A DNA stretch of 64,000 bases from Vanessa cardui (lineage: Eukaryota; Arthropoda; Insecta; Lepidoptera; Nymphalidae), in NCBI RefSeq assembly GCF_905220365.1, contig NC_061123.1, positions 3,038,001 to 3,102,000 on the forward strand, in the 5' to 3' direction. The notes below the pieces were generated by a model. That model searched no databases, had not been told where the DNA came from, and saw only the letters and a program-made list of their open reading frames with translations. Below, piece after piece: positions 1 to 11,100 of this stretch. A program made the translations under genes and the position numbers. Within the stretch, counting starts at the first letter, position 1. Each line of letters begins with the position of its first letter.

Positions 1-288
1 AATATACTACTAAGGCTTCCGATATATCATAACAGTACCATAATAAACAAACACACACATTTGGACAATCTAGACTAGAGTACTACTAATTATTGGACTA
101 TGAATTTAAAAGATTAGATACTGTGACAAACCTGACTAGATTTATATAATATACTATATAGTGCTAGTATCTATAAATGTAGTAATCTAGTTAATTAATT
201 AGTAATCTTGTAAACAACATGCAGTAAATTTACATAGAATTTAAAAAATACATTACTTTAAAATAGTTTTAATATAAAGTCAACTTAC

Positions 289-2076
289 TGGTGATATCGT
301 AGACAACAACAGCAACAGTGGAGTCCCTGATGTAAGAAGGTATGAGGGAACGGAAACGCTCTTGGCCCGCCGTATCCCACAACTGCAGTCGGACTGTACG
401 GTCTTCCAGATACATGGTCTTGGAGAGGAAGTCTATTCCAATTGTTGCCTGTTTTAAATTAATTGTAAATTATTCTTAACCAGGATATAAATGTGTTGTA
501 ATAATTATAAATAAATAACATAATAAAGGTAACTCAAATATAATTTAGCAATTATATTATAATTTAAATTCAGAAATATCATTATTGTATAAATCCAGAT
601 TGTTGTTTAATTTCTTGTAGGTCAAATAAACAATAAATGAATGTTATTCATATATAGTTTGTATTGGATAAAAACAACCCTTACAGATGATCTATTATGA
701 CCTATATTGTACGAATTCCAGAGGAATTTTCTGTAAAAGAATTCCAATAACATAAAATCAGCAGAATTTATGTCTTACTGTCCCCTTACAAAGATTGTAG
801 ACGGAACAATGTTAGTACTAATGACCTCACCTCAGAGATTACCCTAGTTTGGCAGTCCAGATAATTGGATTTACAATTGATTTAGTGATCTAAAAGAATA
901 TCTTTAGACTCAATATAATTTTTTTTTTTTAATTTTCTTAGTACAATATTCAAACTAAGTTACTTTCACTCTACTAAAAAGCTCCTATGTATTTTAATTT
1001 AAATAAAAATATAGTTGTTCGTATCATATTTAAACAAAACCTTACAAAGAGCAAGCAGCCTTGGCAAAACTTTTCAGCAGTATTTTCAAAGGACTTCAAT
1101 TCTATGAATAGTTTAAATTTTATGCAGGTAAATAAGTCCATGAACTATGCTGTTTATCTGTTTGCTTGTTATTTATTATGGTAGGAATTTAAGCTTCCAA
1201 ATATTAATGTCTTATAAGATATATATATCAGTTATTATTTCACACTTTTTTCTTGTAAAGTTAAAATGTTGTAAAGACAATAAAACATAATCACTGTGAC
1301 CAATTTGACTATGCTCCGAGGATAAGATCAATTGAACTTTGTCAAATTGAACAATTTGTCAAATTTCTTCTGAATTATTGAGACATGGCAAATTATATTT
1401 ACATCAGCCAATATATTGGCCAATAAGTATTGAGTTTATCAAAAACAAATATTATTAATATTATCTCTAATCTTATTTGTGCAAGTGATATCTATTAAGG
1501 AACAATTTAAAATAAATTTACTCAATTAGAACACTTGACTTGTTATTGTTTCATGCTCCAAATAATTTTAATAGTAAATGATCATAAATTCTTACTCACC
1601 TGATAAGTGTTGTCAAAACTGTCATACATGAACCTAGTGATCAGCGACGTTTTTCCCACTGAAAATCGCAAATTGCGGGTCAATGCACCTTTTAATTACA
1701 TACTACCTATCCCACATGAGAATTCATCAGATAACGGGAATAGAGATCAGAGAATAGCGTGAGAAGTGTAGGAACGACAGACGATAATGATACTAATAAT
1801 CTCTCGTAACCTACATCCCTTACAATACGTAATGCATAGTAGCGATACATTTATAAGGATCAGTGCTAATCAAACTATTATGTTTTATATCAAGGATAGA
1901 AGTAGGTCAATAATTCAATAAGTCTAGACAAATCTATATACGTGTCGTAAATTCAAAAACTGTATTAAAAATGTACGACTGCTAGGGCAATTTGCCTTCC
2001 ACTTACCACTCTGTTCTCCAAGGAACACGAGTTTAAACTTGCGTAGAGGATTACCGAATTCCCCCGACGTAGACAT
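289..2076 (-). CDS. Rab6: Rab6 small GTPase, first three coding exons (3' part outside window)
   Basis: Three minus-strand exons splice in frame: 2007-2076 (with the ATG at 2074-2076), 1600-1658 and 289-448. All have GT donors and AG acceptors. Together they give the first 96 residues of a Rab GTPase and one base of the next codon. Visible motifs are the P-loop GEQSVGKTS (residues 20-28), the switch I threonine T45, and the switch II motif WDTAGQERF (67-75) with the catalytic glutamine Q72. The start MSTSGEFGNPLRKFKLVFLG and the stretch IGIDFLSKTMYLEDRTVRL are characteristic of Rab6 rather than other Rabs. Rab6 proteins control Golgi, retrograde and secretory vesicle traffic and are normally prenylated at C-terminal cysteines, which lie outside this window. 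The coding part of the next exon must begin left of position 1. No frameshift or missing catalytic residue is seen. The start is chosen because it matches the family N-terminus. Confidence 0.96.
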
Positions 2077-2250
2077 TATGATTGTTATAATTAATTACTT
2101 TGCTAAACTATAAATTTCACAGTAATTCTTATCACAGAAAACTACATGAACAATGACAGTTCGGGCCACTCCTGCGGCACACACGAGCGCAGCGCCGCCA
2201 CGTTACGGCAGACTGACGGCGCTACGCAAAAGCCAACTCAGCAAAATGAC
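2077..2250 (-). promoter_or_regulatory. Probable Rab6 5' UTR and promoter region
   Basis: The sequence directly upstream of the Rab6 ATG contains a GC-rich block at about 2161-2235 with several CpG and GCGC steps, unlike the surrounding AT-rich DNA. This position fits a 5' UTR or core promoter of a housekeeping gene. I see no clear TATA box or initiator, and the transcription start cannot be placed from sequence alone. Confidence 0.4.
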
Positions 2251-2510
2251 ATCATTCCGAATATAATGCAAACTTTTAGAATAACTAATTTCGCTTTTAG
2301 TGTTATTTTTTAAATCATATAAACTAATGTAATTAACTTTCAAATATTTTGAAGAAAAAATACTATTTAAAAATATATTTTTTAAAATGGCAGCCCACTA
2401 AGTTTTTTAAGCTGTTGATGCTATGAGCTATCATTGAGACTTGAGTCAAATCCATAGTCAAAGGATATGATATTATATATTTATGTATATAATTATATAT
2501 AAATATATAT

Positions 2511-2514
2511 CTTT

Positions 2515-2574
<60 letters not shown>

Positions 2575-2580
2575 AAAGAA
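2511..2580. repeat. (TA)n microsatellite with mirrored flanks
   Basis: About 50 bp of uninterrupted TA dinucleotides (about 2519-2570) lie between a left CTTTAAAT and a right ATTTAAAG, so the whole block is palindromic. Upstream, 2465-2510 is also rich in ATAT and TTTAT. A short open frame here is a product of the repeat and is not a gene. Confidence 0.95.
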
Positions 2581-3822
2581 AAACATAACCAATTACCTTA
2601 TAGAAATTGATCGCCTTCTTATATTTAATAATATAGCATTAATAAAATTTAAAAAAAAATCAGTGTAGAAATTAAATTATGTATTGTAAAAAATGAATAA
2701 TTCAAACATATATTTTTTGAATTATTCAATAACCGCTTTTTGTTTGTTTCTCTCGGAATAATACAAAAATGCCTAAAATATATGTTAAGCGACCATTATT
2801 TCTACCCAAAACGTGTATATAAAAAATGTGTTATAAGCAATCAATATATTTCAGTTAGCATTGTTTTTTAACTAGAAAGTTGAATTTTGTAAACGGGTCT
2901 ATCATAAATAAAAATCTGTTTACATTTGCAGAACATTTTAGATTCTTAAAAATACAAAAGAGGATATCTTAACATTGCACAACCTTATGTCTTGATAGCT
3001 TTTTGAACCAAAGGTGTTTTAAGTTATGTGAGCTACAAACTCTTAAATTAAATTAAATTTTATTATTATATTATTAGGCTATTAATTTTTTTCGTATACC
3101 AAACAAAGCATAAGCTGCAAGGATTTTTTTACGCAATGTTATTCTTCAAATCTTCACAATAAAAAAATTAAGCATATTATGACATCAGTGGCGCAAACTT
3201 ATTTTAATCTCCTATATTTTGTTATGTGTTAATATCAATAGCGTGGATTGGAAGAATGTTTTGGTCAGGAGTATTAATATTTTGTATTTTGTTATACTTG
3301 ATATATTGTATTATAATTTTTTAACTGTTTTAATTTATAAAAAAAAACAGACAACAGGTTAAAAAAATTACACTAAGTTAGAGCCAGGTCCAAGTACATA
3401 ATACTATTAATACAGATTGTTATATTTGTAATAAAAATAAAGTGCATTAATTTCCAAATCTTTACTAAAATAATGTAGGATTATGTACAAAATAATAATT
3501 TACAATTATCACAAAAATATGTAACCTCAGTAATTAATAGTTACTTAAATTATTGGATACATACTCATATTTAATTTCGTATGAAATATATTTATAATAG
3601 TGTTTGATAAAATGTTAAAATTATCACAAATAATTCCTATCTGAGCTACTGTACCTACACATTAGAAATGTACAATATTACCCCAATATTTCAATGTTCT
3701 TAAATATTTTGATTCTAATACAAATAATAAGTTATGTTTCATCAAAATGATAAAAATTACCCTAACTAAAATATTTTTACAACAATATTACTAAAACAAT
3801 ATTTGAGTGCATTCACAACATT
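2581..3822. other. Intergenic, no gene seen
   Basis: AT-rich DNA between Rab6 and the FAM8A1-like gene. Both strands lack long open frames and recognisable repeats. Homopolymer A and T runs are common. Confidence 0.6.
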
Positions 3823-4061
3823 TCGTCGTTGCTCCTGCAAAAGTCGCTATTTGTTTTTTTTTCATATTTTTCGATTGTTACACAGTTTTAATCATTATTT
3901 CAAAACGCACAAACAGTAAGAACAGTTTTGCCATTACGTCCATACTTTAAAACGTTACAAATTTAGCTTTGTGATATTCATACATCGAAATTACGATTAG
4001 AGCGGCATAGCAATAGAAAAATATGAAAAAAACACAGGGACTTTTGCAGGAGCAACGACGA
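3823..4061. mobile_element. Small inverted-repeat element, MITE-like
   Basis: The left end begins TCGTCGTTGCTCCTGCAAAA and the right end is its exact reverse complement over at least 22 bases. The match goes on imperfectly for about 45-50 bases (a GTC, then a T-rich stretch, then CATATTTTTC on each side). The whole unit is about 239 bp with no coding potential. Size and structure fit a non-autonomous terminal-inverted-repeat transposon or MITE. Flanks share only a few T residues, so a target-site duplication cannot be read with confidence and the superfamily is unknown. Confidence 0.7.
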
Positions 4062-4436
4062 TTTATTGTTTCCTAAAAGTATTGCAATATATATTCCTTC
4101 AATTTACCGTAACATTTCTCTATTGCATACAGCAATGGCACAATTATTATCAATGTTAGGAAAATGAGAGATTTTATCAAAAGATTAAAATGGATAATGT
4201 AAATAGTGCCTTTGGTTCCTGGAAATGCTAAATGTATTTCCATATAAATTAATAAGTTTAATAAAGTGTTGATTAATTGAACATAGTTTTACCAACAAAT
4301 TTTTGAGTTTTGCATAACACTGCTGATAATTGTGAAACATCCTACAAAAATATGTTCTTCTTACTCATACTGCTAATTGCCTTTGGTAGCTTTTTCCAGA
4401 AAAACAGACATATTGACACTGGTGGTGATATATTTT

Positions 4437-4442
4437 TTTATT
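4437..4442 (-). terminator. Poly(A) signal for the FAM8A1-like gene
   Basis: AATAAA on the minus strand, about 80 bases downstream of the stop codon of the RDD-domain gene. AT-rich DNA makes such hexamers common, so the position is plausible but not certain. Confidence 0.45.
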
Positions 4443-4522
4443 ATAATAAAGTTTTGTAGAGATATTTTTACATAAAAGCTTGTATCAATATATTTATGCA
4501 GGATATTTTTTAAATATCAAAA

Positions 4523-5746
4523 TTATGGTGCATGTCGTCTTGGTGGAAACATATTTTCTTCAACAACTACAACACCACATAATAAATCATACCCTGTGCG
4601 ATTATGGCGAAAAACGAAAAGCACAACACATAGAGGAAACAAGAGTGATATTAAGAAATTCTTCATTAGTGATCTGAATAATGCTACAATGAAAGTAAGT
4701 GGTTTTCCAGGATATAATATCACTGTTTCTTTGGGTCTGCCTTCAACTGGCAAGACAGCAGATGCTGTGACAACTCTTAGACCGAGTAGTGCTTTTCCAG
4801 GAGTAGCACCTCCTGTCCGGCCAACACTTCCACTTAAGCAGAATGCCTTAAACAAAATAATAACATTTTTATTTAATAATAATATTTATAAATAGTGTTC
4901 AAAATAAATCAATAATAGTAATAACAACATACCTCGAATATACATACTAATATCCTGTAAATTATTTCTAAAAGAAGTATTTCTGACGTGAGTTCCATGG
5001 CATACTTATAATCATCATAATGTTCACTGAATTTGTAGAAATCAAACTTATCAAGATCACTGAAAAAAGGTTTTTTAATGTAATTGAAGATAACTAGACT
5101 TCCTCAGACAATTTGCCTTCATGAAATATATTCTTTAACTTTATTCCTAAAATGATTAATATATATATGTGTATATATATTTACTACTTACATTAATTCA
5201 AACATATCCACTGCTATGAATGTGACAATAAGTTTCAGAATAAACAGCAGCATAAAATCAATAAACTCTGCCAATAGCCTCTTATACAAAGGTGGGATAA
5301 CATACTCAAATCCACCATGTCTCGCTATAACTGCAATTCAACATAACAATTTAATAAAATACAATTTTTAGAAACGAAAAAATTTTACAAACATCAACAT
5401 TGAACATACTTTCAGCTGGTGATAGAGGATCACCTGGAGCTTGATTTTCAGGTGCTTGTCGAGGAGGAATTGGTACTTGAAAAGGAAACTGTTGTCCTTG
5501 AAATTGATAGTTATTGTTGAGTAAAGGAACGTTCGTCGGGCTGTTCTGAAGTCCCTGCAATGTCATCATATAGTAGGGAAAACAAGTTGATATATTTTGA
5601 TACATTTGTGCCTGCTGGATCCATAGACGAAGTGCATGAAAATATGCATCCCGTTCCGATGTTGCTGGCCGGTCACCTTCTAACCCAGTATTTGTAGTTT
5701 CTCTCGAAGGCCCACCATTGTCTACGAGTCTCTCGGTATCCGACAT
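4523..5746 (-). CDS. FAM8A1: FAM8A1-like RDD-domain membrane protein, four exons
   Basis: Four minus-strand exons splice in frame to 308 residues: 5410-5746, 5192-5330, 4933-5059 and 4523-4846. Introns start GT(A/T)(A/T)G(T) and end AG. Exon 1 gives a hydrophilic, Pro/Gln-rich N-terminus. Exons 2-4 encode an RDD domain. Its first helix has the R...D signature (R130 and D137 in KRLLAEFIDF). A second helix spans the exon 3-4 join. The loop motif GGATPGKALLGLRVV lies at about 213-227. The last helix is followed by RTGYDLL with the second signature Asp (D288). The motif IPPLYKRLLAE and the overall order match FAM8A1. The mammalian protein is an ER membrane partner of the HRD1 ubiquitin ligase complex in ER-associated degradation, and that role is inferred here by homology. 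The protein is shorter than human FAM8A1 (about 410 residues), mainly in the N-terminus. No break is seen. Rab6 starts about 2.4 kb downstream on the same strand. Confidence 0.92.
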
Positions 5747-6114
5747 TGTGTTTATATTTACAAACTACATGAAACTCGAAATTTCTCAATAGTAATACAA
5801 CAATGAGTACACGTCAGTTTTGTTATTTTATTGAAATCTTGCAATATAATTGTCAATGTCAAGTTGTCAAGAGTGACAAATTCACACTAAATATTGTTAT
5901 CGACTTCTATGAATGTTATCAGTATATATTTTAATACGAGGCTACGGTAAACCATCTAATCCATCAAGAACAAAGAGATGGTAATTTTCTAAATATAAAG
6001 AGTATTCACTATGCAATTATTACATTTATGAGTATATTTATTATTCAGTGTTAAATATTCTAATAAAAGTCAAAGATCGAACACATATGCTGGCAAGTTT
6101 GTATCAACGAGCCG
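5747..6114. other. Upstream region of the FAM8A1-like gene
   Basis: About 370 bases that must contain the promoter and 5' UTR of the RDD-domain gene. The only pattern noted is a short near-repeat, GTCAATGTCAAGTTGTCAAG, at about 5852-5871. There is no clear TATA box or initiator. Confidence 0.4.
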
Positions 6115-6462
6115 TCAAATTGCGCTTGTCATCCGTCCACCGGATGCGTGCGCAATATTCCCTTGATTTTGTGGAGTTTGGTGTGGACATTTGTGTAAAA
6201 GCGATGGGATTGTTCGTATAAACGCTAATTGTATGTTTAAAGTTGTTTTTAATTTTGTTTCTTCTGTAGTTAACGTTTCAGCTGAAAACAAAATTTTGGT
6301 GTCTGTGTATACTTTTTTATAAATTCGTCGTAAACGAGAAACAGTTGTGGCCGGATCAATCGGTAATTTACTGTATTTTTCGCCCAGTGCAATGCGATGT
6401 GCCCAATGGGTGGCTGTTAATACATAATAAATATAAAAAGCAGTTGTTTCGTGAGCAGCCAC
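6115..6462 (-). CDS. Unidentified open frame, possible exon or decayed gene
   Basis: A 115-codon minus-strand frame runs from a GTG at 6460-6462 to the stop at 6115-6117. It has no ATG near its left end, so if real it would be an internal or last exon or the remnant of a gene. Composition is unlike a random AT-rich frame: it includes a stretch ATHWAHRIALGEKYSKLPID and a basic segment SRLRRIYKKVYTDTKILF, and ends in a polar tail with HKCPHQTPQNQG. I do not recognise a family. No strong AG acceptor sits at the open end, although a TTAACAG occurs inside the frame about 55 bases in. It may be a fragment of a transposon gene. Confidence 0.3.
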   Translation of the reverse strand: MAAHETTAFYIYYVLTATHWAHRIALGEKYSKLPIDPATTVSRLRRIYKKVYTDTKILFSAETLTTEETKLKTTLNIQLAFIRTIPSLLHKCPHQTPQNQGNIAHASGGRMTSAI

Positions 6463-6469
6463 ACGTAAG

Positions 6470-7640
6470 TATACTTTTAAAAACTATCTTAACTACGTAA
6501 TTATATTATCAGAAAAGTTTCAAAATTACCGTTTTCATACTGAAATTATTAGAATCTACAGCAATTTTATCGAAAATGATATTTTAGATTACTAAAGATT
6601 TAAAAAAAATAAAAATTATCATGGTAAACATCTCGTAACAAGCTCTTTACGTGAATACTACGCGTGATATATCCTGTAGCCTTGAATTTACTTTTTGCTC
6701 GAGTACTTATGTAGGTCACTGTACCCTTTATTTGCAGAATTATAATATATCATTTTTTTATTTACATAAGTCACTATAAAATATTCCACGTTATCTTTAT
6801 AGTGTATCTCATTGATAAAGATTAAATCACTTCAAATAACTTTTTATCTTTTTACTTCTTAATTGTAGAGCATTGCCAAGATTATGAGGAACACCAATTA
6901 GTAATTTTATGTTAAAGAATAAAATTATTTTTCCCTTTTTTTCTTCTGCTACAAAATTACCCAGGTACCATAGAATAATTATCTTTAAATAAAGTAGAGC
7001 CTGTCATATTTTTCATGTACTCAAATGTAATATTTAAAGATTTAAAATGTATTAGAATAGAACAAATTGCTCGAATAATTAATTCACTTATAACTTATAA
7101 AAATTATACTATACACAATTTATTCGTATATAAATTGTATATAATATTGGCTGCCTGTCATTAATTTTGATATAAGAATAAATGTTTTAATTAAAGAAAA
7201 TATTTGTAGTTAAAACACATTTTGTGTTTAAAAACTAATTGGATTGACATAAAAATTATTCAGTTACACAAAGTATAATATGTAATCAATTTTCTTCATC
7301 GGACATCAACTATTACTATTTCAAATTAAGAATATCTACTAAGTGACATGATACATTTTTACATCATAAAATGTTTAATATAAAATATATTGAAAAAACT
7401 AAATTCACATGAATACATTCTGGTTCAGTAATTGTTTATGTAACATGCTTATAAAACTGATTATTATTATTAACCCTTAGTAGATTCATAATTGATTTGG
7501 TTATAATAGAACACTAAAACTTCATTCTTCTACTTAAGCTGTCACTAATAATGTTATTGATATTTTGGGTAATATGTAACTTATTAATTGCAGCACAATT
7601 TTAATGTGATGCCCTTCAAAATTCAAGAAGTTGGCTGATT
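6470..7640. other. Intergenic, AT-rich, no gene seen
   Basis: Low-complexity AT-rich sequence with no coding frame or repeat family that I can identify. Confidence 0.5.
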
Positions 7641-8115
7641 GATAACATCGCGGAAAGTTAATTCGCCGGCAATCGTTGGCTAATTCGGCATATTTTTGCC
7701 CGCTATAATCATTGACTGTGCGTCATCGTGAGGCGTATCTCATGATATCCGCTCTACGAATCGTTGATCTATGAAATAATATGTCATGACCGACGAAACT
7801 TATTTGTTTCGTCCAGTTACTTTGATTTCCGTTCACTTGTAACATTAGGATGTTCTGCGTTCTGCTATTTCAATTACGTCATGTTAATGTTATTATTAAA
7901 CCACTATATCATTATTGTCAGATGCTTTTACAACTTAGTGTGCTATAGCCATAGCGATGGAATGAGTCTCGTATGGTTCAAAGAGTTGGCGCCGATTGTC
8001 CTAATTAATATTTACTGCGCACGCGGCGGGCCTCGGCTGCATTACGCGCCTCTTACTCATGGTCCGGTCGTGACGTGAATTATGAGCTACAATACGAGCC
8101 CTGGAAGTGCCCCGC
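7640..8115. promoter_or_regulatory. GC-richer island, possible regulatory element
   Basis: Composition changes from the AT-rich surroundings to mixed sequence with non-repetitive words such as CGCCGGCAATCGTTGGCTAA, TGCGTCATCGTGAGGCG and CACGCGGCGGGCCTCGG. A 104-codon frame crosses it but lacks any family signature. Such islands in long non-coding stretches are often conserved enhancers or unrecognised exons. No direct evidence separates these options. Confidence 0.25.
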
Positions 8116-11100
8116 GTATTTGCTTGGCTTTGTAAACGTTAAAAAATTTATTAGAAACTTATGTTGTTAATGCATTTATATTGTAAAATTAGCCTCATGT
8201 TTCTATTTCGTTATAAAAAATGTCAAGCACGTCTCGTATCATCAATATTCGAACGTTGATTACACCTGAGAATAAACCGTACTTATTTTTTTTTGGTAAT
8301 ATTTTAACACAAAGATAGAAATACAAAAAAAGTTAAATGGAGGTTATGGAGGTTTTTAAAAGGAAAGCTATGTTGAATATTTTGAAATCACGTCAAAAGA
8401 ACTGCATATTTAAGGTGCATTTGCGATTCACCAAGCAACGATCCCCCTCATTTGCTTGCACTTTTCCACCCTACAGAGGGAAGGCTCCCTTAATTACGAT
8501 ATGCGCGTCTCCGACTACCCACTTGAAGCCCATGATTCACGTTGCGATGTCAAGATTTTGGTGCAACCTCGACAATTTTTAAGTATCACGAGTATTTACT
8601 ACATAGTAGCGTTAAACGAAATTTTAATATCGCTTTAAAATAATAAAAAAATGAAACCTGAGCTTGTGATATTACCGTGAAGTATATAGTATTTAAGCTG
8701 CACATGTATTAATGCTTTTTTTTATAAAATACGATTTATGGTTTAGTGCAAATGCTTTTCGTTGTCCGTATAATGTACATAGATAAATACATATATAGAT
8801 TTATACAATAATACATTACACCAAAGAATATTTTTCATTATGGTTTTAAAAAAAATAATTGTGTGTTGTTTTATTTGCGCAAGATGTGAAACTGCTTAAT
8901 TAATACGAAAAGTTTACAAACAACAAGTCATTATTTTTAAATATAATATAAAAGTATTTAATTTATACAATATTTTTCTTATAATCGATTAGTAATTTCA
9001 TTTATGATTGATACAAAAACGCGATGATTACACAGAACTGACCTCTCACATTTTGTATTCGAAATATCGTTATTTACAACGATCCCTATCAAACAGCTGA
9101 GTCATAGCACGACTGGTTATCTGATTAGTGTCTCAATAATGTTAAAGATGAACGGTAATTTATTACTATTTCATCACACAGTACTGGTTAAGCTTCCTCT
9201 CTGATTAAAATTGTTAACTGTATCGTGGGAACGGTATGATCGTTTAATTAGTAATAGGGACCCGTTCTGGCCTCGCACGGGTAGCAAGTACTGCGTAGAA
9301 AGACACGCGCTGTCTTTTTTTCTTAAAAAAATAGAGGAATTCATTTTCAACATATACATTATCATAGAATCATATTAAGATTCATAAAAATTTCATATAT
9401 TGTTACAGTGCTCGCAAAGGCTCAAAGCTGTCAGATGGTACGATATTTCAGACTGAATCGACAAATGTCATATCATTAGTTAATTTGCATACAATGTTCA
9501 TACTCACAATACATACACATACACATACAGACGTAGTGAGATGACAGTCATTTTTATATTACATGCTATAAGTTGTTGTAATATAATCGAAGTATGCAGA
9601 TATAATCTTATTTTAACAATTAAATTGTTGAAAAAAATGACGATAAATTCAGTAGGTCACCCTTTTACTAATCTAATTCCATGACTTTAGACATATCAAC
9701 TTTTTACAATACATACAAACACGCTTTGTTATCATCCGTTGTATTATATAGAATAATGTATTTTCAGTTGATATTTTGGTTTATTATATACTTGGAAAAT
9801 AAAATGGCTTACTACAGAACTGATGTGTTGAATGTAAAATATAATAATCGAAATATATATGTAATATGAAAAAGATTACGTACTAGTATACATATATATT
9901 TAGAGAGCATTTACGCTAATCTGATAACAGGCACTGGGTAAAAACATCTAAAGTTCTATTAATGGAATATTAGCTATTTAAGCCGTCTCTTAGTAGACTA
10001 CAGACCCTTCAAAAATACATAACTCCTTTATAATATTATTATGCGAATCAAGTCCTACCTTATCTGCTTGAAAAACGGTAACGACTTGTTTAAACGAAAA
10101 CTTCTTGAAACATCAAAAACTTCAATGAATAATAACTAAAATTGGCGGTCTAATAAAACTGCCACTTCAAAGAGCTGTTTCGAATTTCAAGTTGTTTTTG
10201 GCGAACTCAATATCTCTGAAACTCATAAAGGATCCTCTAAGAGTTAAATAACTTAAAGCACTTTCGAATGAAATTAACTAGAACGGATATTAATTAAAAA
10301 ATGTACAATACCTTTTAACAAAAATAGTTTTATCATTAATTATTCTCTATAATTTACAGTTTATATACTACGACTTGTAGTAATTTTTTTCCTTGGCGCC
10401 AATATAAGCGACCTCTGCATCTTTAGTTTAATTGTACATAATGGAAGTAATCTTTTATCATCTATTTATTTTTTAACGACATTATTTTAAATATTAAAAT
10501 ACGCTAACTAATTTATATCAAGCGCTCTTTGTTTACATAGCTAGAGTCTATGTCAGACCTAGTTTAACATTGTATAGCTATATTTCAACATTACATTACA
10601 TTTAATATATATATAGCTGTATTGAAAAAAAATTTAGTAAATAACAACTTATTGTTAATACTTACTAAATGCCCTTGTATATAATGTCTTACATATAATT
10701 GCAACTTCGTCTGATTGGAGTACTTATTTCAATTATAATAGGTGTATTGTTGCATTCTTTTATATTTTATTTTACTTTCGACTATATTGTCTGTGGTATG
10801 GTAATCAGTAGATATTTGTATAGTTTAAAACAAACTTGAACTCCTAAAGAGACATAAAAGAGTCGCTTCTTTTTATCTTCTTAGTAGCGTGATGCGTACT
10901 CAGAAATGTACCGAGATGCCATTTTGTTTATATTTACATGATATGTATTACGTAATTGATAAGAATATAAGAGACGCATGTGAAACTTAAATATATGTTC
11001 GTATAAAGGTATAGCGAAAACAGGTGAAACTAATTACCTATACTGTAAAAGGTATACGCGCCACGCCTAAGGGATTGTAAAAATAACACCCTTAGGGATT

